NCBI RefSeq assembly: GCF_900113485.1
Contig: NZ_FOPM01000013.1
Span: 59,168 to 123,167 of the forward strand
Direction of reading: 5' to 3'
Origin: Methylobacterium gossipiicola
GTDB taxonomy: Bacteria; Pseudomonadota; Alphaproteobacteria; Rhizobiales; Beijerinckiaceae
DNA: 64,000 nucleotides
This document shows, in pieces, positions 34,248-43,485 of the stretch (positions within the stretch are counted from its first letter, which is position 1; each line of letters starts with the position of its first letter). Both the position numbers and the translations under genes were made by a program. Below the pieces are notes generated by a model. It was not told the origin of the DNA and searched no databases. It was given only the letters and a program-made list of their open reading frames with translations.

Positions 34248-34805
34248 TCATGGCGTCCGGCCCCGCGCGAGGCCGATGAGGTCGGCCCGTTCCTCGGGCT
34301 CGTCCGCGTCGGTCTCGACGAAACGGAAGGCGCGGGCGCCGGCATGGAGTCGATCTTCGCCGCCGGGCTTCTGGTGCAACGTCCGGAAGGCTTCGGCGAT
34401 CTGCCCGTCGGTCTCGGTGCGGTGCATCGCCACCACGGTTCCGACGGGCAGGTCGCAGAGGGAGGCGGCAAAGTCGATCTCCTCCCGTGCCGCCGCCAGG
34501 GCCACCGCGCGATCCGGCGCGCCGAGGCGGGTCTGGAGGTGATCGGCCAGCGTCGCGACGGCCCCGTCCCGTTCGGCCGCGCTCGCCTCGCTCACCACCA
34601 CCAGGGTCGAGAACCCGAAGGAGGCGACGCCGAGAAAGCCCGAACGGAAGGCGACGCGCTCCTTGCCCGTCAGGCTCGCCGGATCACGGTCCCAGAATAG
34701 AAACGAGCCGGTGACAGCCCATTCCCCCGGCTCGGCGGCCTGCGTGAACACGAAGGCGTCGGACGGATCGAGGCGCAGGGTGCGGGGCAGCTTGAGGGCG
34801 CTCAC
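34248..34805 (-). CDS. DUF6505-family protein of unknown function
   Basis: A 185-residue protein starting at GTG 34805, overlapping the upstream stop as GTGA. The sequence begins with KLPRTLRLDPSDAFVFTQAA and contains WAVTGSFLFWD and RVAFRSGFLG. It has no signal peptide or membrane segment. Seen within formate dehydrogenase accessory operons; role unknown. Confidence 0.7.
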   Translation of the reverse strand: MSALKLPRTLRLDPSDAFVFTQAAEPGEWAVTGSFLFWDRDPASLTGKERVAFRSGFLGVASFGFSTLVVVSEASAAERDGAVATLADHLQTRLGAPDRAVALAAAREEIDFAASLCDLPVGTVVAMHRTETDGQIAEAFRTLHQKPGGEDRLHAGARAFRFVETDADEPEERADLIGLARGRTP

Positions 34806-35551
34806 AGGCGCACCATGCCGGTGGCCGGGTCGCGCCAGGCGGGCTCGTCGAGGTTTGGGGCCAGGGCCAGCCGCTCGGTCGCTCCATCCCGCTCCAGCAC
34901 GGCATCGCCGTTGCCGTCGATCCCAGCCCTCGCCCCGACGGCCGCCGGCAGGTGGGCGAGGTAGCGCGCGGCAAGTCCGGAAAACCCGTCCTCCTCCCAC
35001 GTCGCGAACGCCTTCATGAGGTTGCGGGCAAAGCTCTCGATGAGGGCAAGGCGGATATCGCGGCCGAATCCTTCCTCGTCGAGGGCCGTGGAGCCCGGGG
35101 TGAGGCCCGGATCGCCCCACTGCGCCTTCGAGACGATGAGGGTCGCGGAGAACACCAGCCAATCCGGCTCGGCATCCTCGGCGCATTCCTCCGGCCAGGC
35201 GAGGCGTCCGCCGCCGAGGCGGGCGCCGTCGAACATCAGGGTCCCGGGCCAGATCAGGGTGATGGGCATCTCCGGTGGGCCGTACGCCCCCACGGCGTCG
35301 ATGAGGGCGACCATGCCGAGGAGAAAGGCGCGCCGCGCCGAGGCCAGGGGTTCGCCCGGCGCCAGGATGACGGCGAGATCGAGCAAGTCCGTCCGTTCGA
35401 CGATCACGAGGGTTCCGGCCGCCTCACCCGCGTCCGCCTCGGCGCGGGCACGGGCCTGCGTGAAGGCGTCCTCCGTCGCCGGGACGGTCACCCCGGTGAA
35501 GGCCGGCGGCAGGACGAGGACGGCCGGGTCGGTCTTGGCTGAAACGGTCAT
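34802..35551 (-). CDS. Degenerate biotin/lipoate protein ligase-fold protein (DUF4444 type)
   Basis: A 249-residue protein with a biotin/lipoate ligase-like core and a C-terminal DUF4444-like extension. The segment LIWPGTLMFDGARLGG aligns by eye with the KWPND-DG-K-AG motif of biotin ligases, but the catalytic Lys and the Asn-Asp are replaced. It is first in the accessory operon, so the fold may have been reused for formate dehydrogenase maturation. Start MTVSAKTD at 35551; upstream codons are Arg-rich. Confidence 0.75.
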   Translation of the reverse strand: MTVSAKTDPAVLVLPPAFTGVTVPATEDAFTQARARAEADAGEAAGTLVIVERTDLLDLAVILAPGEPLASARRAFLLGMVALIDAVGAYGPPEMPITLIWPGTLMFDGARLGGGRLAWPEECAEDAEPDWLVFSATLIVSKAQWGDPGLTPGSTALDEEGFGRDIRLALIESFARNLMKAFATWEEDGFSGLAARYLAHLPAAVGARAGIDGNGDAVLERDGATERLALAPNLDEPAWRDPATGMVRL

Positions 35552-35616
35552 GGGGCCGGGGTCTGAGGATTCGAAAACCCGCCTGCGACGGGGAGCGCCC
35601 GGTGCGGTCAATTGGT

Positions 35617-35652
35617 CCGTTCGTCGTTTTGAACCGTTCGATTATATAACGG
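35617..35652 (-). promoter_or_regulatory. Divergent promoter region with CCGTTCG repeats
   Basis: Two direct CCGTTCG repeats (35617-35623 and 35634-35640, 17 bp apart) and an inverted AACGG (35648-35652) surround a perfect minus-strand TATAAT (35646-35641). The block lies between the divergent DUF4444 gene and the iron-sulfur protein gene and could be an operator for both. Confidence 0.5.
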
Positions 35653-35707
35653 ATGCGTTCGGCCCCGCGAAGGGGCCGCGCCCGTTCCCAATGCCTCAGG
35701 GTCAAAC

Positions 35708-37732
35708 GTGTCCGATCGCATCGTGTTCGCCTGTTCCTGCGAGGGGACCATGCCCCTCGACGCGTCCGCCCTCGCGCGCGGCTGCGGCGGAACCCTGAAG
35801 ACCGCCGACCAGCTCTGCGGCCGCGAACTCGACCGGTTCCGCGAGGCCCTGACGCTCGGTGTGCCCGTCACCGTGTCCTGCACCCTGCAGGCGCCCCTGT
35901 TCGACGAGGTCGCCGAGGAGATGGGCGCGGAGGACCGCGTCGCCTACGCCAAGATCCGCGAGACCGCGGGGTGGTCGACGCAGGCGACGCAGGCCGGGCC
36001 GAAGATGGCGGCCATCCTCGCCGCCGCCGCCGAACCCGTGCCCGATGTCGCCACGATTCCCATCGAGAGCCAGGGCGTCGCACTGATCTACGGACGGGAC
36101 GCCCTGGCCATCGAATCCGGGCGGCGGCTGGCGGACGCCCTCGACGTCACCGTACTGCTGACCCGGCCGGACGCCGTCGAGCCGCCCCGGCGCAACGATT
36201 TTCCCGTGCTCAAGGGCACGGTGGCGGGGGCCACCGGGCGCCTCGGGGCCTTCACCTTGCGGATCGACGATTACGCCCTGCCCGCCCCCTCCTCGCGCAC
36301 GCATCTCGTGTTCGGCCCAGGCCGCGACGGCGCCACCTCCACCTGCGACGTGGTCCTCGATCTGACGGGCGGCACGCCGCTGTTTCCCGCCCATGACCTG
36401 CGCAGCGGCTACCTGCGGGCCGATCCGCGCGATCCGGCGGCGGTGGAACGGGCGATCACGGCGGCGGCCGACCTCGTCGGCACCTTCGACAAGACCCGGT
36501 TCGTGGAGTTCCGCGCCGATCTCTGCGCCCATTCCCGCTCGAAGATCACCGGTTGCACCCGCTGCCTCGACGTCTGCCCCACGGGCGCCATCGCGTCGGC
36601 GGGCGATTCCGTCGCCATCGACCCGGCGATCTGCGCCGGCTGCGGCAACTGCGCCGCCGTCTGCCCGACGGGGGCGGCCGCCTATGCCGTGCCCCCCGCC
36701 GACGCCCTGATGCGGCGCCTCCGCAGCCTGATGCTGGCCTACACACAGGCTGGCGGCACCGCTCCGACGATCCTGTTCCACGACGGCGACCACGGCGAAC
36801 CGCTCATCGATGCCCTCGCCCGCCACGGCGACGGTCTGCCCGCGCGGGTGCTGCCCGTGCGCGTCAACGAGATCACGCAGCTCGGCGCGGAAGTGTTCGC
36901 GGCCCTGTTCGCCTACGGTGCCGCCGACGTGCGCGTGCTGGCCCGCGCCCGGCCCCACCACGATCTCGCGAGTCTTCACCGCACGGCGGCCCTGGCCGAC
37001 ACCCTGGGGCAGGCCCTCGGTTACGGCGCGGGCGCGCCCGTGGTCTCGGTCATCGAGACCGATGATCCGGATGCCCTGGCGGCGGCCCTGGCGGAGGCGG
37101 CGCCCGGCATGGCCTCGGCCCGGTCGAGCCGGTTCAACCCCGTTGGCGGCAAGCGCGAAGTCCTGCGCTTCGCCCTACGCGAGATGTACGAGGCGGCGCC
37201 CCGGCCCACCGCGTATGTGTCGCTCGCCGCCGGGGCGCCCTTCGGCGGTCTCGACTTCCGCACGCAGGATTGCACCCTGTGCCTCGCCTGCGTCGGCGCC
37301 TGCCCGACGAACGCCCTCTCGGACAGCGCCGACCGGCCGCTCCTCGCCTTCGAGGAGAGCCTGTGCGTCCAGTGCGGCCTGTGCGCGGCGACTTGCCCGG
37401 AATCGGTGATCGATCTCAAGCCCGGCCTCGACTTCGATGCCTGGACGGCGCCGCGCCGGATCGTGAAGGAGGAGGAGCCGTTCTGCTGCATCGCGTGCGA
37501 CAAGCCGTTCGGCACCCGCAGCACCATCGAGCGGGTCATCGCCAAGCTGCGCGAGCGCCACTGGATGTTCTCCGGCACCGGCGGGGCGGACCGCATCAAC
37601 GCCCTGATGATGTGCGAGGATTGCCGCGTGGAATCCGCCCTGAACCAGGGCTTCGACCCCCATGCCGGGCCGGAACAGACGCGCACCCGCACGACGGAGG
37701 ACTATTTTCGCGAGCGGGGCGAAAGCGTCTGA
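35708..37732 (+). CDS. Multi-cluster 4Fe-4S protein linked to formate dehydrogenase
   Basis: A 674-residue soluble iron-sulfur protein. Two ferredoxin-like pairs are visible: CTRCLDVCPTGAI with CAGCGNCAAVCPTGA (about residues 282-325) and CTLCLACVGACPTNAL with CVQCGLCAATCPESVI (about 522-575). Additional Cys pairs occur at the N-terminus (FACSCEGTM) and C-terminus (FCCIACDKPF, MMCEDCR). No flavin or molybdopterin motif is seen. It probably shuttles electrons or assembles clusters for formate dehydrogenase. Starts at GTG; divergent from the accessory operon. Confidence 0.8.
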   Translation: MSDRIVFACSCEGTMPLDASALARGCGGTLKTADQLCGRELDRFREALTLGVPVTVSCTLQAPLFDEVAEEMGAEDRVAYAKIRETAGWSTQATQAGPKMAAILAAAAEPVPDVATIPIESQGVALIYGRDALAIESGRRLADALDVTVLLTRPDAVEPPRRNDFPVLKGTVAGATGRLGAFTLRIDDYALPAPSSRTHLVFGPGRDGATSTCDVVLDLTGGTPLFPAHDLRSGYLRADPRDPAAVERAITAAADLVGTFDKTRFVEFRADLCAHSRSKITGCTRCLDVCPTGAIASAGDSVAIDPAICAGCGNCAAVCPTGAAAYAVPPADALMRRLRSLMLAYTQAGGTAPTILFHDGDHGEPLIDALARHGDGLPARVLPVRVNEITQLGAEVFAALFAYGAADVRVLARARPHHDLASLHRTAALADTLGQALGYGAGAPVVSVIETDDPDALAAALAEAAPGMASARSSRFNPVGGKREVLRFALREMYEAAPRPTAYVSLAAGAPFGGLDFRTQDCTLCLACVGACPTNALSDSADRPLLAFEESLCVQCGLCAATCPESVIDLKPGLDFDAWTAPRRIVKEEEPFCCIACDKPFGTRSTIERVIAKLRERHWMFSGTGGADRINALMMCEDCRVESALNQGFDPHAGPEQTRTRTTEDYFRERGESV

Positions 37733-37778
37733 GGCGGCTGACCGTTGAACGATCGGCGCTTGAATGAGCGCGTGGGTC

Positions 37779-37799
37779 CCCTCTCCTTTCAGGAGAGGG
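37779..37799 (+). terminator. Hairpin after the iron-sulfur protein gene
   Basis: A perfect 9 bp stem CCCTCTCCT (37779-37787) / AGGAGAGGG (37791-37799) with a 3 nt loop. It lacks a following T-run, so it may be a dispersed intergenic hairpin instead of a classical terminator. Confidence 0.5.
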
Positions 37800-37842
37800 A
37801 GCCCGCGCTTGAGACGTACGGGGTGGGTCAAGCGAAGACCAC

Positions 37843-38346
37843 ATGAGGCACACTATTTTGCGCTGGCGCGCCATGGCGGCGATGGATCTCCCCGCCGTCG
37901 TCGAGCTGGCGAACGCCCTGTTCCCTGACCATTACGAGGCGCCCGAGCGCTTCGCCGAACGCCTGCAAGCCGCCCCGGACCTCTGCCGCGTACTGGCCTG
38001 CGGCGGGGCGGAGGCGATCCGGGGCTACTGCATCGCCTATCCCTGGCCGCTCGGCCGCATTCCGCCCCTCGACCGGCCCCTGCCGGAGGAGTGGAGAGCG
38101 GGGGAGGCCGTCTATCTCCACGATCTCGGCCTGCATCCCGAGGCGGCGGGCCGGGGGCACGCCCGCGCGGCGATTGCCGACCTTGTCGCCCAGGCGGGGC
38201 AGAGGGCCATCGCCCTCGTGGCGGTGAACCGTTCCGCCGCCTTCTGGGCGGCGTCGGGATTTCGCGAAGAGTTGGGTGATGCTGCTCTGGCGGACAAGCT
38301 CGCGGGCTACGGCCCCTACGCTCGCTACATGGTCCGGCGGCCCTGA
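37843..38346 (+). CDS. GNAT-family N-acetyltransferase
   Basis: A 167-residue GNAT protein. The acetyl-CoA loop is in LHDLGLHPEAAGRGHARAAI (about residue 94-111), followed by VAVNRSAAFWAASGF. Substrate unknown. It follows the hairpin and converges with the WD40-cytochrome gene. Confidence 0.85.
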   Translation: MRHTILRWRAMAAMDLPAVVELANALFPDHYEAPERFAERLQAAPDLCRVLACGGAEAIRGYCIAYPWPLGRIPPLDRPLPEEWRAGEAVYLHDLGLHPEAAGRGHARAAIADLVAQAGQRAIALVAVNRSAAFWAASGFREELGDAALADKLAGYGPYARYMVRRP

Positions 38347-38351
38347 CGGGA

Positions 38352-39638
38352 TCAGGGCAGCGCCGTCGCCTTTTCAAGGAATCGGACCAGGGCCGCGCGG
38401 TCCTCGGCCGCCGTGATGGTCTGCTCCGGCATCCGGGTGCCGGGCGTGTAGCGGGCGGGGCCGACCTCGAACAGGCGGGCGATGGTGGCGGCGTCCCAGA
38501 CGAGGTCCATGGATTTCAGCGCCTCGGAATAGCGATAGCCCGGCGCGGTGGCGATGCGGCGGCCGATGATGCCGGCGAGCGTCGGGCCGGCGCGCGGCCC
38601 GTCCTCCGGCGTTAGGGCGTGGCAGGCGACGCAGGCGCGGTAGACCTCGGCGCCGCGATCCCCGGCGAAGGCCGCGAGGGGATCGGACGGGCGCGGCAGG
38701 CTCAAGGCCCCGATGGGCTCGCCCGTGGCGGCGTTCCAGCGCCGGACCAGCCGGTCGCTCCCGCCGGTGACGAGTTCGTCGCCCCGCCAGGCGACGGACC
38801 AGACCGGCAATCCCGGCCCGACGAGGCGGCGCAGCACCGTCCCTCTCTCGCGGGCCACCACCGCCACGGTGCCGCCCGCCGTGGCCGCCGCGATCCGGGT
38901 CTCGTCCGGCGACAGCGCGAGCGCGATGACCGGGTTCGGCCCGACTTCGACGGCGCCCCGCTCGCGGCCGTCCGGACGGAGCAGGCGTACGGTGGCGTCG
39001 CCGCCCGCCACCGCGATTGCGCCGTCGCGGGCCACCGCCACGGCGTTGAGGGGCGCCGGCAGGGTGATGACCACGGGCGGGGCGTTGCCGTCCTCGGCCG
39101 GCCAGATCCGCAGGGTGGCGTCGTAGCCCGCCGTGGCGATCCGGCTATCGGGCAGGTACGCCACGGCGTTGACGTTGCCCGCGTGTCCGGCCAACACCCG
39201 CGTCGGCCCGCCCGAAAGCGGCCGGATGCGCGCCGTCCCGTCCCAGGAGGCGGAGGCGAGAGCGAGGCCGTCCGGCGACACCGCGAGCCCCGTCACCGGC
39301 CCGGTATGTTCGGTAAAGACCCGTTCGGGCTCCGGCCGCCCGATCCGCCACACGGCGATGCGGCCATCCTCCGAGGCGGTGGCAAAGCCGCCATCCGGTA
39401 GGGCGGCCACGGCGTTCACCGCTCCCTCGTGGAAGCGCAGGACGCTGAGCGCCGTGCCCGTCGGGATGCCCCAGACGATCACCGCCTGGTCGAAGCCGCC
39501 CGAGACCGCGATCTCGCCGCCCGGCAGCACGCCCAAGGCCCGTACCGGGCCGCCATGCCCGCGCATCTGCGCCAGGGCGGGCATGGTTAGGAGGGCGGTC
39601 GCGACAATCAGGGATCGAAGGAAACGCGGGTGCTGCAT
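38352..39638 (-). CDS. WD40-repeat/cytochrome c fusion protein
   Basis: A 428-residue exported protein: signal peptide to PALAQ, about seven WD40-type repeats (GHGGPVRALGVLPGG, FHEGAVNAVAALPDGG, EHTGPVTGLAVSPDG, GHAGNVNAVAYLPD and others), then a C-terminal class I cytochrome c with one heme site CVACH and Met ligand region GTRMPEQT. It is probably a periplasmic redox protein; partner unknown. The last domain is of the type found in methylotroph cytochromes. Start MQHPRFL at 39638. Confidence 0.85.
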   Translation of the reverse strand: MQHPRFLRSLIVATALLTMPALAQMRGHGGPVRALGVLPGGEIAVSGGFDQAVIVWGIPTGTALSVLRFHEGAVNAVAALPDGGFATASEDGRIAVWRIGRPEPERVFTEHTGPVTGLAVSPDGLALASASWDGTARIRPLSGGPTRVLAGHAGNVNAVAYLPDSRIATAGYDATLRIWPAEDGNAPPVVITLPAPLNAVAVARDGAIAVAGGDATVRLLRPDGRERGAVEVGPNPVIALALSPDETRIAAATAGGTVAVVARERGTVLRRLVGPGLPVWSVAWRGDELVTGGSDRLVRRWNAATGEPIGALSLPRPSDPLAAFAGDRGAEVYRACVACHALTPEDGPRAGPTLAGIIGRRIATAPGYRYSEALKSMDLVWDAATIARLFEVGPARYTPGTRMPEQTITAAEDRAALVRFLEKATALP

Positions 39639-39866
39639 CGTCGTGTCGAACCCGCCCTCGTTCCGTCTCGGTTCGAGGGACCATAGACGAGGCGCGTGCA
39701 TCCTGTCCCGGCCTCAGCCTGGGGCCCTGTGCCGCGCGACGTCGCCTCGGACGGCGCGGGCCGCCCCGCTTGATCAACGTCGGCCGATGGCGCATCGCAG
39801 GGGCATGAATGGCCCTGCCCTCTCGAAAGCCGGGATCGTCCGATCACCCGCCCCCGCGACGGCGGC

Positions 39867-40967
39867 ATGATCGACGCAATGCGGCACGCCTCGACGGCCC
39901 TGATGCCCTTGGCCGAGGCGGTCGCTCGCCTCGTCGCCGGGATCGTACCCGTGGCCGAAGAGGGGCGATCCGTCCACGCGGCCCTCGGCTTCACGGCCGC
40001 CCGCGACCTCATCGCGGAGCGCGACTGGCCCGAAGCGACCTCGGCCCTGCGCGACGGCTGGGCCGTGGCGGCCGATGCCGTCACGGGGGCGTCCGCGTAT
40101 GCGCCGGTTCTGCTGTCGACGCCGCCGGTCTGGGTCGAGGCGGGCGGGCGCCTGCCCGAGGGCGCCTGCACGGTCCTGCCGCCCGAAGCCCTGGAGGGCC
40201 GCGCTTTCGTGGCGGACGCGCCCCCCGGTGACGGCGCCCGGCGCGGGGGCGAGGATGTGAAGGCCGGCACCTGTCTGGTCGCGGCCGGGGCACGGATCAC
40301 GCCGCTGCATCGCCTCACCCTGGCGGCGGCGGGGCGTGACACCCTTCCCGTACGCGTCCCCCGCATCGCTCTCGTCGCCACGGGAGCCGCCTCGCCCGTC
40401 GTCGCGATGCTGTCCGACCTGATCGCCCGCGACGGCATGGTCCCGGGGGAGACCGTCGCCGCCCCGGACGAGTCCGTGGCCCTGTCGGCGGCTCTCACCG
40501 ATAGTCGGGCCGATGCGACGTTCGTCCTCGGCGGCACCGGCCCCGGTCGGACCGACCACAGCGTCGCCGCCCTGGCGCGGGCCGGCACCGTCCTCGCCCA
40601 CGGCATCGCCCTCCGGCCGGGGGAGACCGCCGCCTTCGGCCGGGTCGGCGACCGCGCGGTCCTGCTGCTGCCGGGGCGCCCGGAAGCGGCGCTGGCCGCC
40701 TATCTCGCCCTCGGGCGCCCTCTTGGCGCCGCCCTCACCGGCGCCCGTCCGCCGGAGCCCGAGACCGCGCCGCTCCTGCGCAAGGTCACCGGGACCATCG
40801 GGATGAGCGACGTCGTGTTCGTGCGTCGCCGGGCCGGCGGCGTCGATCCCCTCGGCGGCGTCGATCTCGCCCTGTCGCGTCTTGCCGAGGCCGAGGCGGC
40901 GATCCTGGTCGGTCCCGAACACGAGGGCTATCCCGAGGGGGCGCCATGCGCGATCCTGCCCCTGTGA
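39867..40967 (+). CDS. Divergent MoeA-like molybdopterin protein
   Basis: A 366-residue protein with MoeA-family ends: N-terminal LMPLAEAVARLVAGIVPV and a C-terminal MoCF-binding-like stretch (FVLGGTGPGRTDHSV, HGIALRPGETAAFG, LLLPGRPEAALAAYLALG). Several canonical MoeA residues are changed, so its catalytic role (Mo insertion into molybdopterin-AMP) is uncertain. It overlaps the next gene by 22 bp and begins a molybdopterin/tungstate gene set. Confidence 0.75.
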   Translation: MIDAMRHASTALMPLAEAVARLVAGIVPVAEEGRSVHAALGFTAARDLIAERDWPEATSALRDGWAVAADAVTGASAYAPVLLSTPPVWVEAGGRLPEGACTVLPPEALEGRAFVADAPPGDGARRGGEDVKAGTCLVAAGARITPLHRLTLAAAGRDTLPVRVPRIALVATGAASPVVAMLSDLIARDGMVPGETVAAPDESVALSAALTDSRADATFVLGGTGPGRTDHSVAALARAGTVLAHGIALRPGETAAFGRVGDRAVLLLPGRPEAALAAYLALGRPLGAALTGARPPEPETAPLLRKVTGTIGMSDVVFVRRRAGGVDPLGGVDLALSRLAEAEAAILVGPEHEGYPEGAPCAILPL

Positions 40968-42937
40968 CGAGTCCGGACGACATCCCCTTCCGCGCCCGCC
41001 TCGCGGCCGCCGCCCGGCAGGAGCAGTTTCTGACCGTGGTGAGCCGCGAGGAGGCGTCGGCGCGGTTTCGCGCGGCCGTGCCCCATGCCGCCCTGCCGGC
41101 CGAGACCGTGCCCCTCGCGGACGCGTTGGGCCGTGTCCTTGCCGGGGACATCGCCTCCCCCATCGACGTGCCGCCCTTCGACCGGGCCCTGGTGGACGGC
41201 TTCGCCGTGCGGGCTGCCGACACGCAAGGGGCCGGGGCGGCGGCCCCCCGGCGCCTTCGCCTCAACCACGAAATCCTGGCCTGCGGCGTTGCCCCGAGTC
41301 TGTCCGTGGACGCCGGCACCGCGACCCCCATCGCCACGGGTGGCGTCATTCCGCGCGGCGCCGACGCCGTGGTGATGGTCGAGCAGACCGAGTTCTTCGA
41401 GGACGCGCTTGCCATCGACCTCGTCCAGGCGGCGCGGCCGGGCCAGTTCATCGGCTATGCCGGGAGCGACATGGCCGCCGGAGAGACGGTCCTGCGCAAG
41501 GGCCTGCGCATCACCGCGCGGGAGATCGGCATGCTGGCCGCCTGCGGCCTCGCCGCCGTCCCGGTGGTGCGCCGGCCCCGGGTGTCGGTCCTGTCCACGG
41601 GCGACGAACTCGTGCCGGCCGGGGCGCCCCTGCCTCCGGGGGGGCTCTACGATTCCAACGGCCCCATCGTGGCGGCCTCGGTGACGGAGAATGGCGGCGA
41701 GGCGGTGCGCCTCGGCATCGTGCGCGACGACGCGGTGGCCCTGTCGGCGGCCCTCGCCCAAGCGCTCGCCGAGACCGACGTCGTCGTCCTGTCCGGTGGC
41801 ACCTCGAAGGGCGCGGGCGACGTCTCGCACCGGATCCTGCGGGAACTCGGCCCCCCCGGCATCCTCGTGCACGGCGTCGCCTTGAAGCCGGGCAAGCCCC
41901 TCTGCCTCGCCGTGGCGGACGGCAAGGCCATCGTGGTGCTGCCGGGGTTTCCCACCTCGGCCATGTTCACGTTCCACGACCTCGTGGTGCCGTTGATCCG
42001 CGCCCTGGCGGGCCTGCCGCCGCGCGAGGACGAGGCGGTTCAAGCCGTGCTGCCCCAGCGCGTCGCCTCCGAACTCGGCCGGACCGAGTTCGTGATGGCG
42101 GCCCTGACGCGGACGCCCGAGGGGCTGGCCGCCCTGCCGGTCTCGAAGGGATCGGGCGCCGTCACGGCCTTCTCGCAGGCCGACGGTTTCTTCGCGGTTC
42201 CGGCTGCCCGCTCCGGGGTCGAGGCCGGCGAGACCGTGTCGGTCACCCGCCTCGGGGCCGGCCTCCGCCCGCCCGACCTCATCCTCATCGGCAGCCATTG
42301 CGTCGGTCTCGACCATGTCGTCGGTCTCCTGGCCGAACGGGGTGTCCGGACCCGCACCCTCTGGGTCGGGTCCGCCGGGGGCCTCGCCGCCCTCCAGCGC
42401 GGCGAATGCGATCTCGCCGCCCTGCACCTCCTCGATCCCGAGACCGGTCGCTACAACGCGCCGTTCCTCGCCGAGGGGTTCAGCCTCGTGCCCGGCTGGG
42501 GCCGGCTTCAGGGCGTGGTGTTCCGGCCCGGCGATCCGCTGTTCGACGGCGGCGACGCGCGGGCGGCCGTGGCCGCCGCCGTGGCGAGGCCCGATGCCGT
42601 GATGGTCAACCGCAACGTCGGCTCGGGCACCCGCGCCCTCGTCGATGGTCTCCTCGGGGCCAAGCGTCCCGCCGGGTTCTGGAACCAGCCGCGCTCGCAC
42701 AACGCCGTGGCGGCGGCGGTGGCCCAGGGGCGGGCCGATTGGGGCGTCGCCATCGCCACCGTGGCCCGCGCCTATGGCCTCGGCTTCCTGCCCCTGACCC
42801 AGGAGCGCTACGACTTCGCCCATGCGGAGATCGCCCGCGACAAGCCGGCCGTGGCGGCCTTCCTGGCGGTGCTGGCCGAGGCGCCGACGCGCGCGGCCCT
42901 GCGCGGCCTCGGCTTTGCGATGGAGGCGGCCCCATGA
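40946..42937 (+). CDS. MoeA fused to a periplasmic-binding-like (LysR substrate-type) domain
   Basis: A 663-residue fusion. Residues about 40-420 are MoeA-like (PPFDRALVDGFAVRA, GGVIPRGADAVVMVEQTE, STGDELVPAG, LSGGTSKGAGD, LPGFPTSAMFTFHDLV). Residues about 440-655 form a PBP-like domain (LILIGSHCVGLDHVVGLL, LALQRGECDLAALHLLDPETG, MVNRNVGSGTRALVDGLLG) as in ModE/LysR or tungstate-binding proteins. Such fusions may sense or deliver molybdate or tungstate. No signal peptide, so cytoplasmic. Confidence 0.85.
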   Translation: MRDPAPVTSPDDIPFRARLAAAARQEQFLTVVSREEASARFRAAVPHAALPAETVPLADALGRVLAGDIASPIDVPPFDRALVDGFAVRAADTQGAGAAAPRRLRLNHEILACGVAPSLSVDAGTATPIATGGVIPRGADAVVMVEQTEFFEDALAIDLVQAARPGQFIGYAGSDMAAGETVLRKGLRITAREIGMLAACGLAAVPVVRRPRVSVLSTGDELVPAGAPLPPGGLYDSNGPIVAASVTENGGEAVRLGIVRDDAVALSAALAQALAETDVVVLSGGTSKGAGDVSHRILRELGPPGILVHGVALKPGKPLCLAVADGKAIVVLPGFPTSAMFTFHDLVVPLIRALAGLPPREDEAVQAVLPQRVASELGRTEFVMAALTRTPEGLAALPVSKGSGAVTAFSQADGFFAVPAARSGVEAGETVSVTRLGAGLRPPDLILIGSHCVGLDHVVGLLAERGVRTRTLWVGSAGGLAALQRGECDLAALHLLDPETGRYNAPFLAEGFSLVPGWGRLQGVVFRPGDPLFDGGDARAAVAAAVARPDAVMVNRNVGSGTRALVDGLLGAKRPAGFWNQPRSHNAVAAAVAQGRADWGVAIATVARAYGLGFLPLTQERYDFAHAEIARDKPAVAAFLAVLAEAPTRAALRGLGFAMEAAP

Positions 42938-43485
42938 CTGTACCCCGGATCATCGGCCTCGTGGGCTGGAGCGGGGCGGGCAAGACCACCCTGCTGACGC
43001 GCCTGATCCCGGCCCTCGTCGCCCGGGGCCTGCGGGTCGCCACCCTCAAGCACGCCCATCACGCGTTCGACGTGGACCAGCCGGGCAAGGATTCCCATCG
43101 CCACCGCGCGGCGGGCGCGGGCGAGGTCATCGTCTCCTCCGCCCGGCGCTGGGTCCAGATCCACGAGGTGGCGGACGGCGCCGAGCCCGGCCTCGCCGAT
43201 CTGTTGCGAAAACTGTCGCCCTGCGACCTCGCCCTCGTGGAGGGCTTCAAGCGCGAGGCCCACGCCAAGATCGAGGTCCACCGCGCCGCCAACGGCCGGC
43301 CCCCGCTCCATCCCGACGATCCCCGCATCGTCGGGATCGCGAGCGACACCGCTTTTCCGCAGGCCGGCATCCCGGTGGTGGACCTCGACGACATCGCCGG
43401 CCTCGCCGATCTCGTGCTCGCCCGCGCCGAAGCCCTCGACGCGACCCTGGACCGCCTCGGGAGGCCGCATGGCGCAGCTGAGTGA
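42934..43485 (+). CDS. mobB: Molybdopterin-guanine dinucleotide biosynthesis protein MobB
   Basis: A 183-residue GTP-binding protein that aids formation of the bis-MGD cofactor. P-loop GWSGAGKTTLL is near residue 11-21, with KHAHHAFDVDQPGKDSHRH and VEGFKREAHAKIEV typical of MobB. Its ATG overlaps the previous stop (ATGA). bis-MGD is the cofactor of FdhA, consistent with the neighbourhood. Confidence 0.92.
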   Translation: MTVPRIIGLVGWSGAGKTTLLTRLIPALVARGLRVATLKHAHHAFDVDQPGKDSHRHRAAGAGEVIVSSARRWVQIHEVADGAEPGLADLLRKLSPCDLALVEGFKREAHAKIEVHRAANGRPPLHPDDPRIVGIASDTAFPQAGIPVVDLDDIAGLADLVLARAEALDATLDRLGRPHGAAE

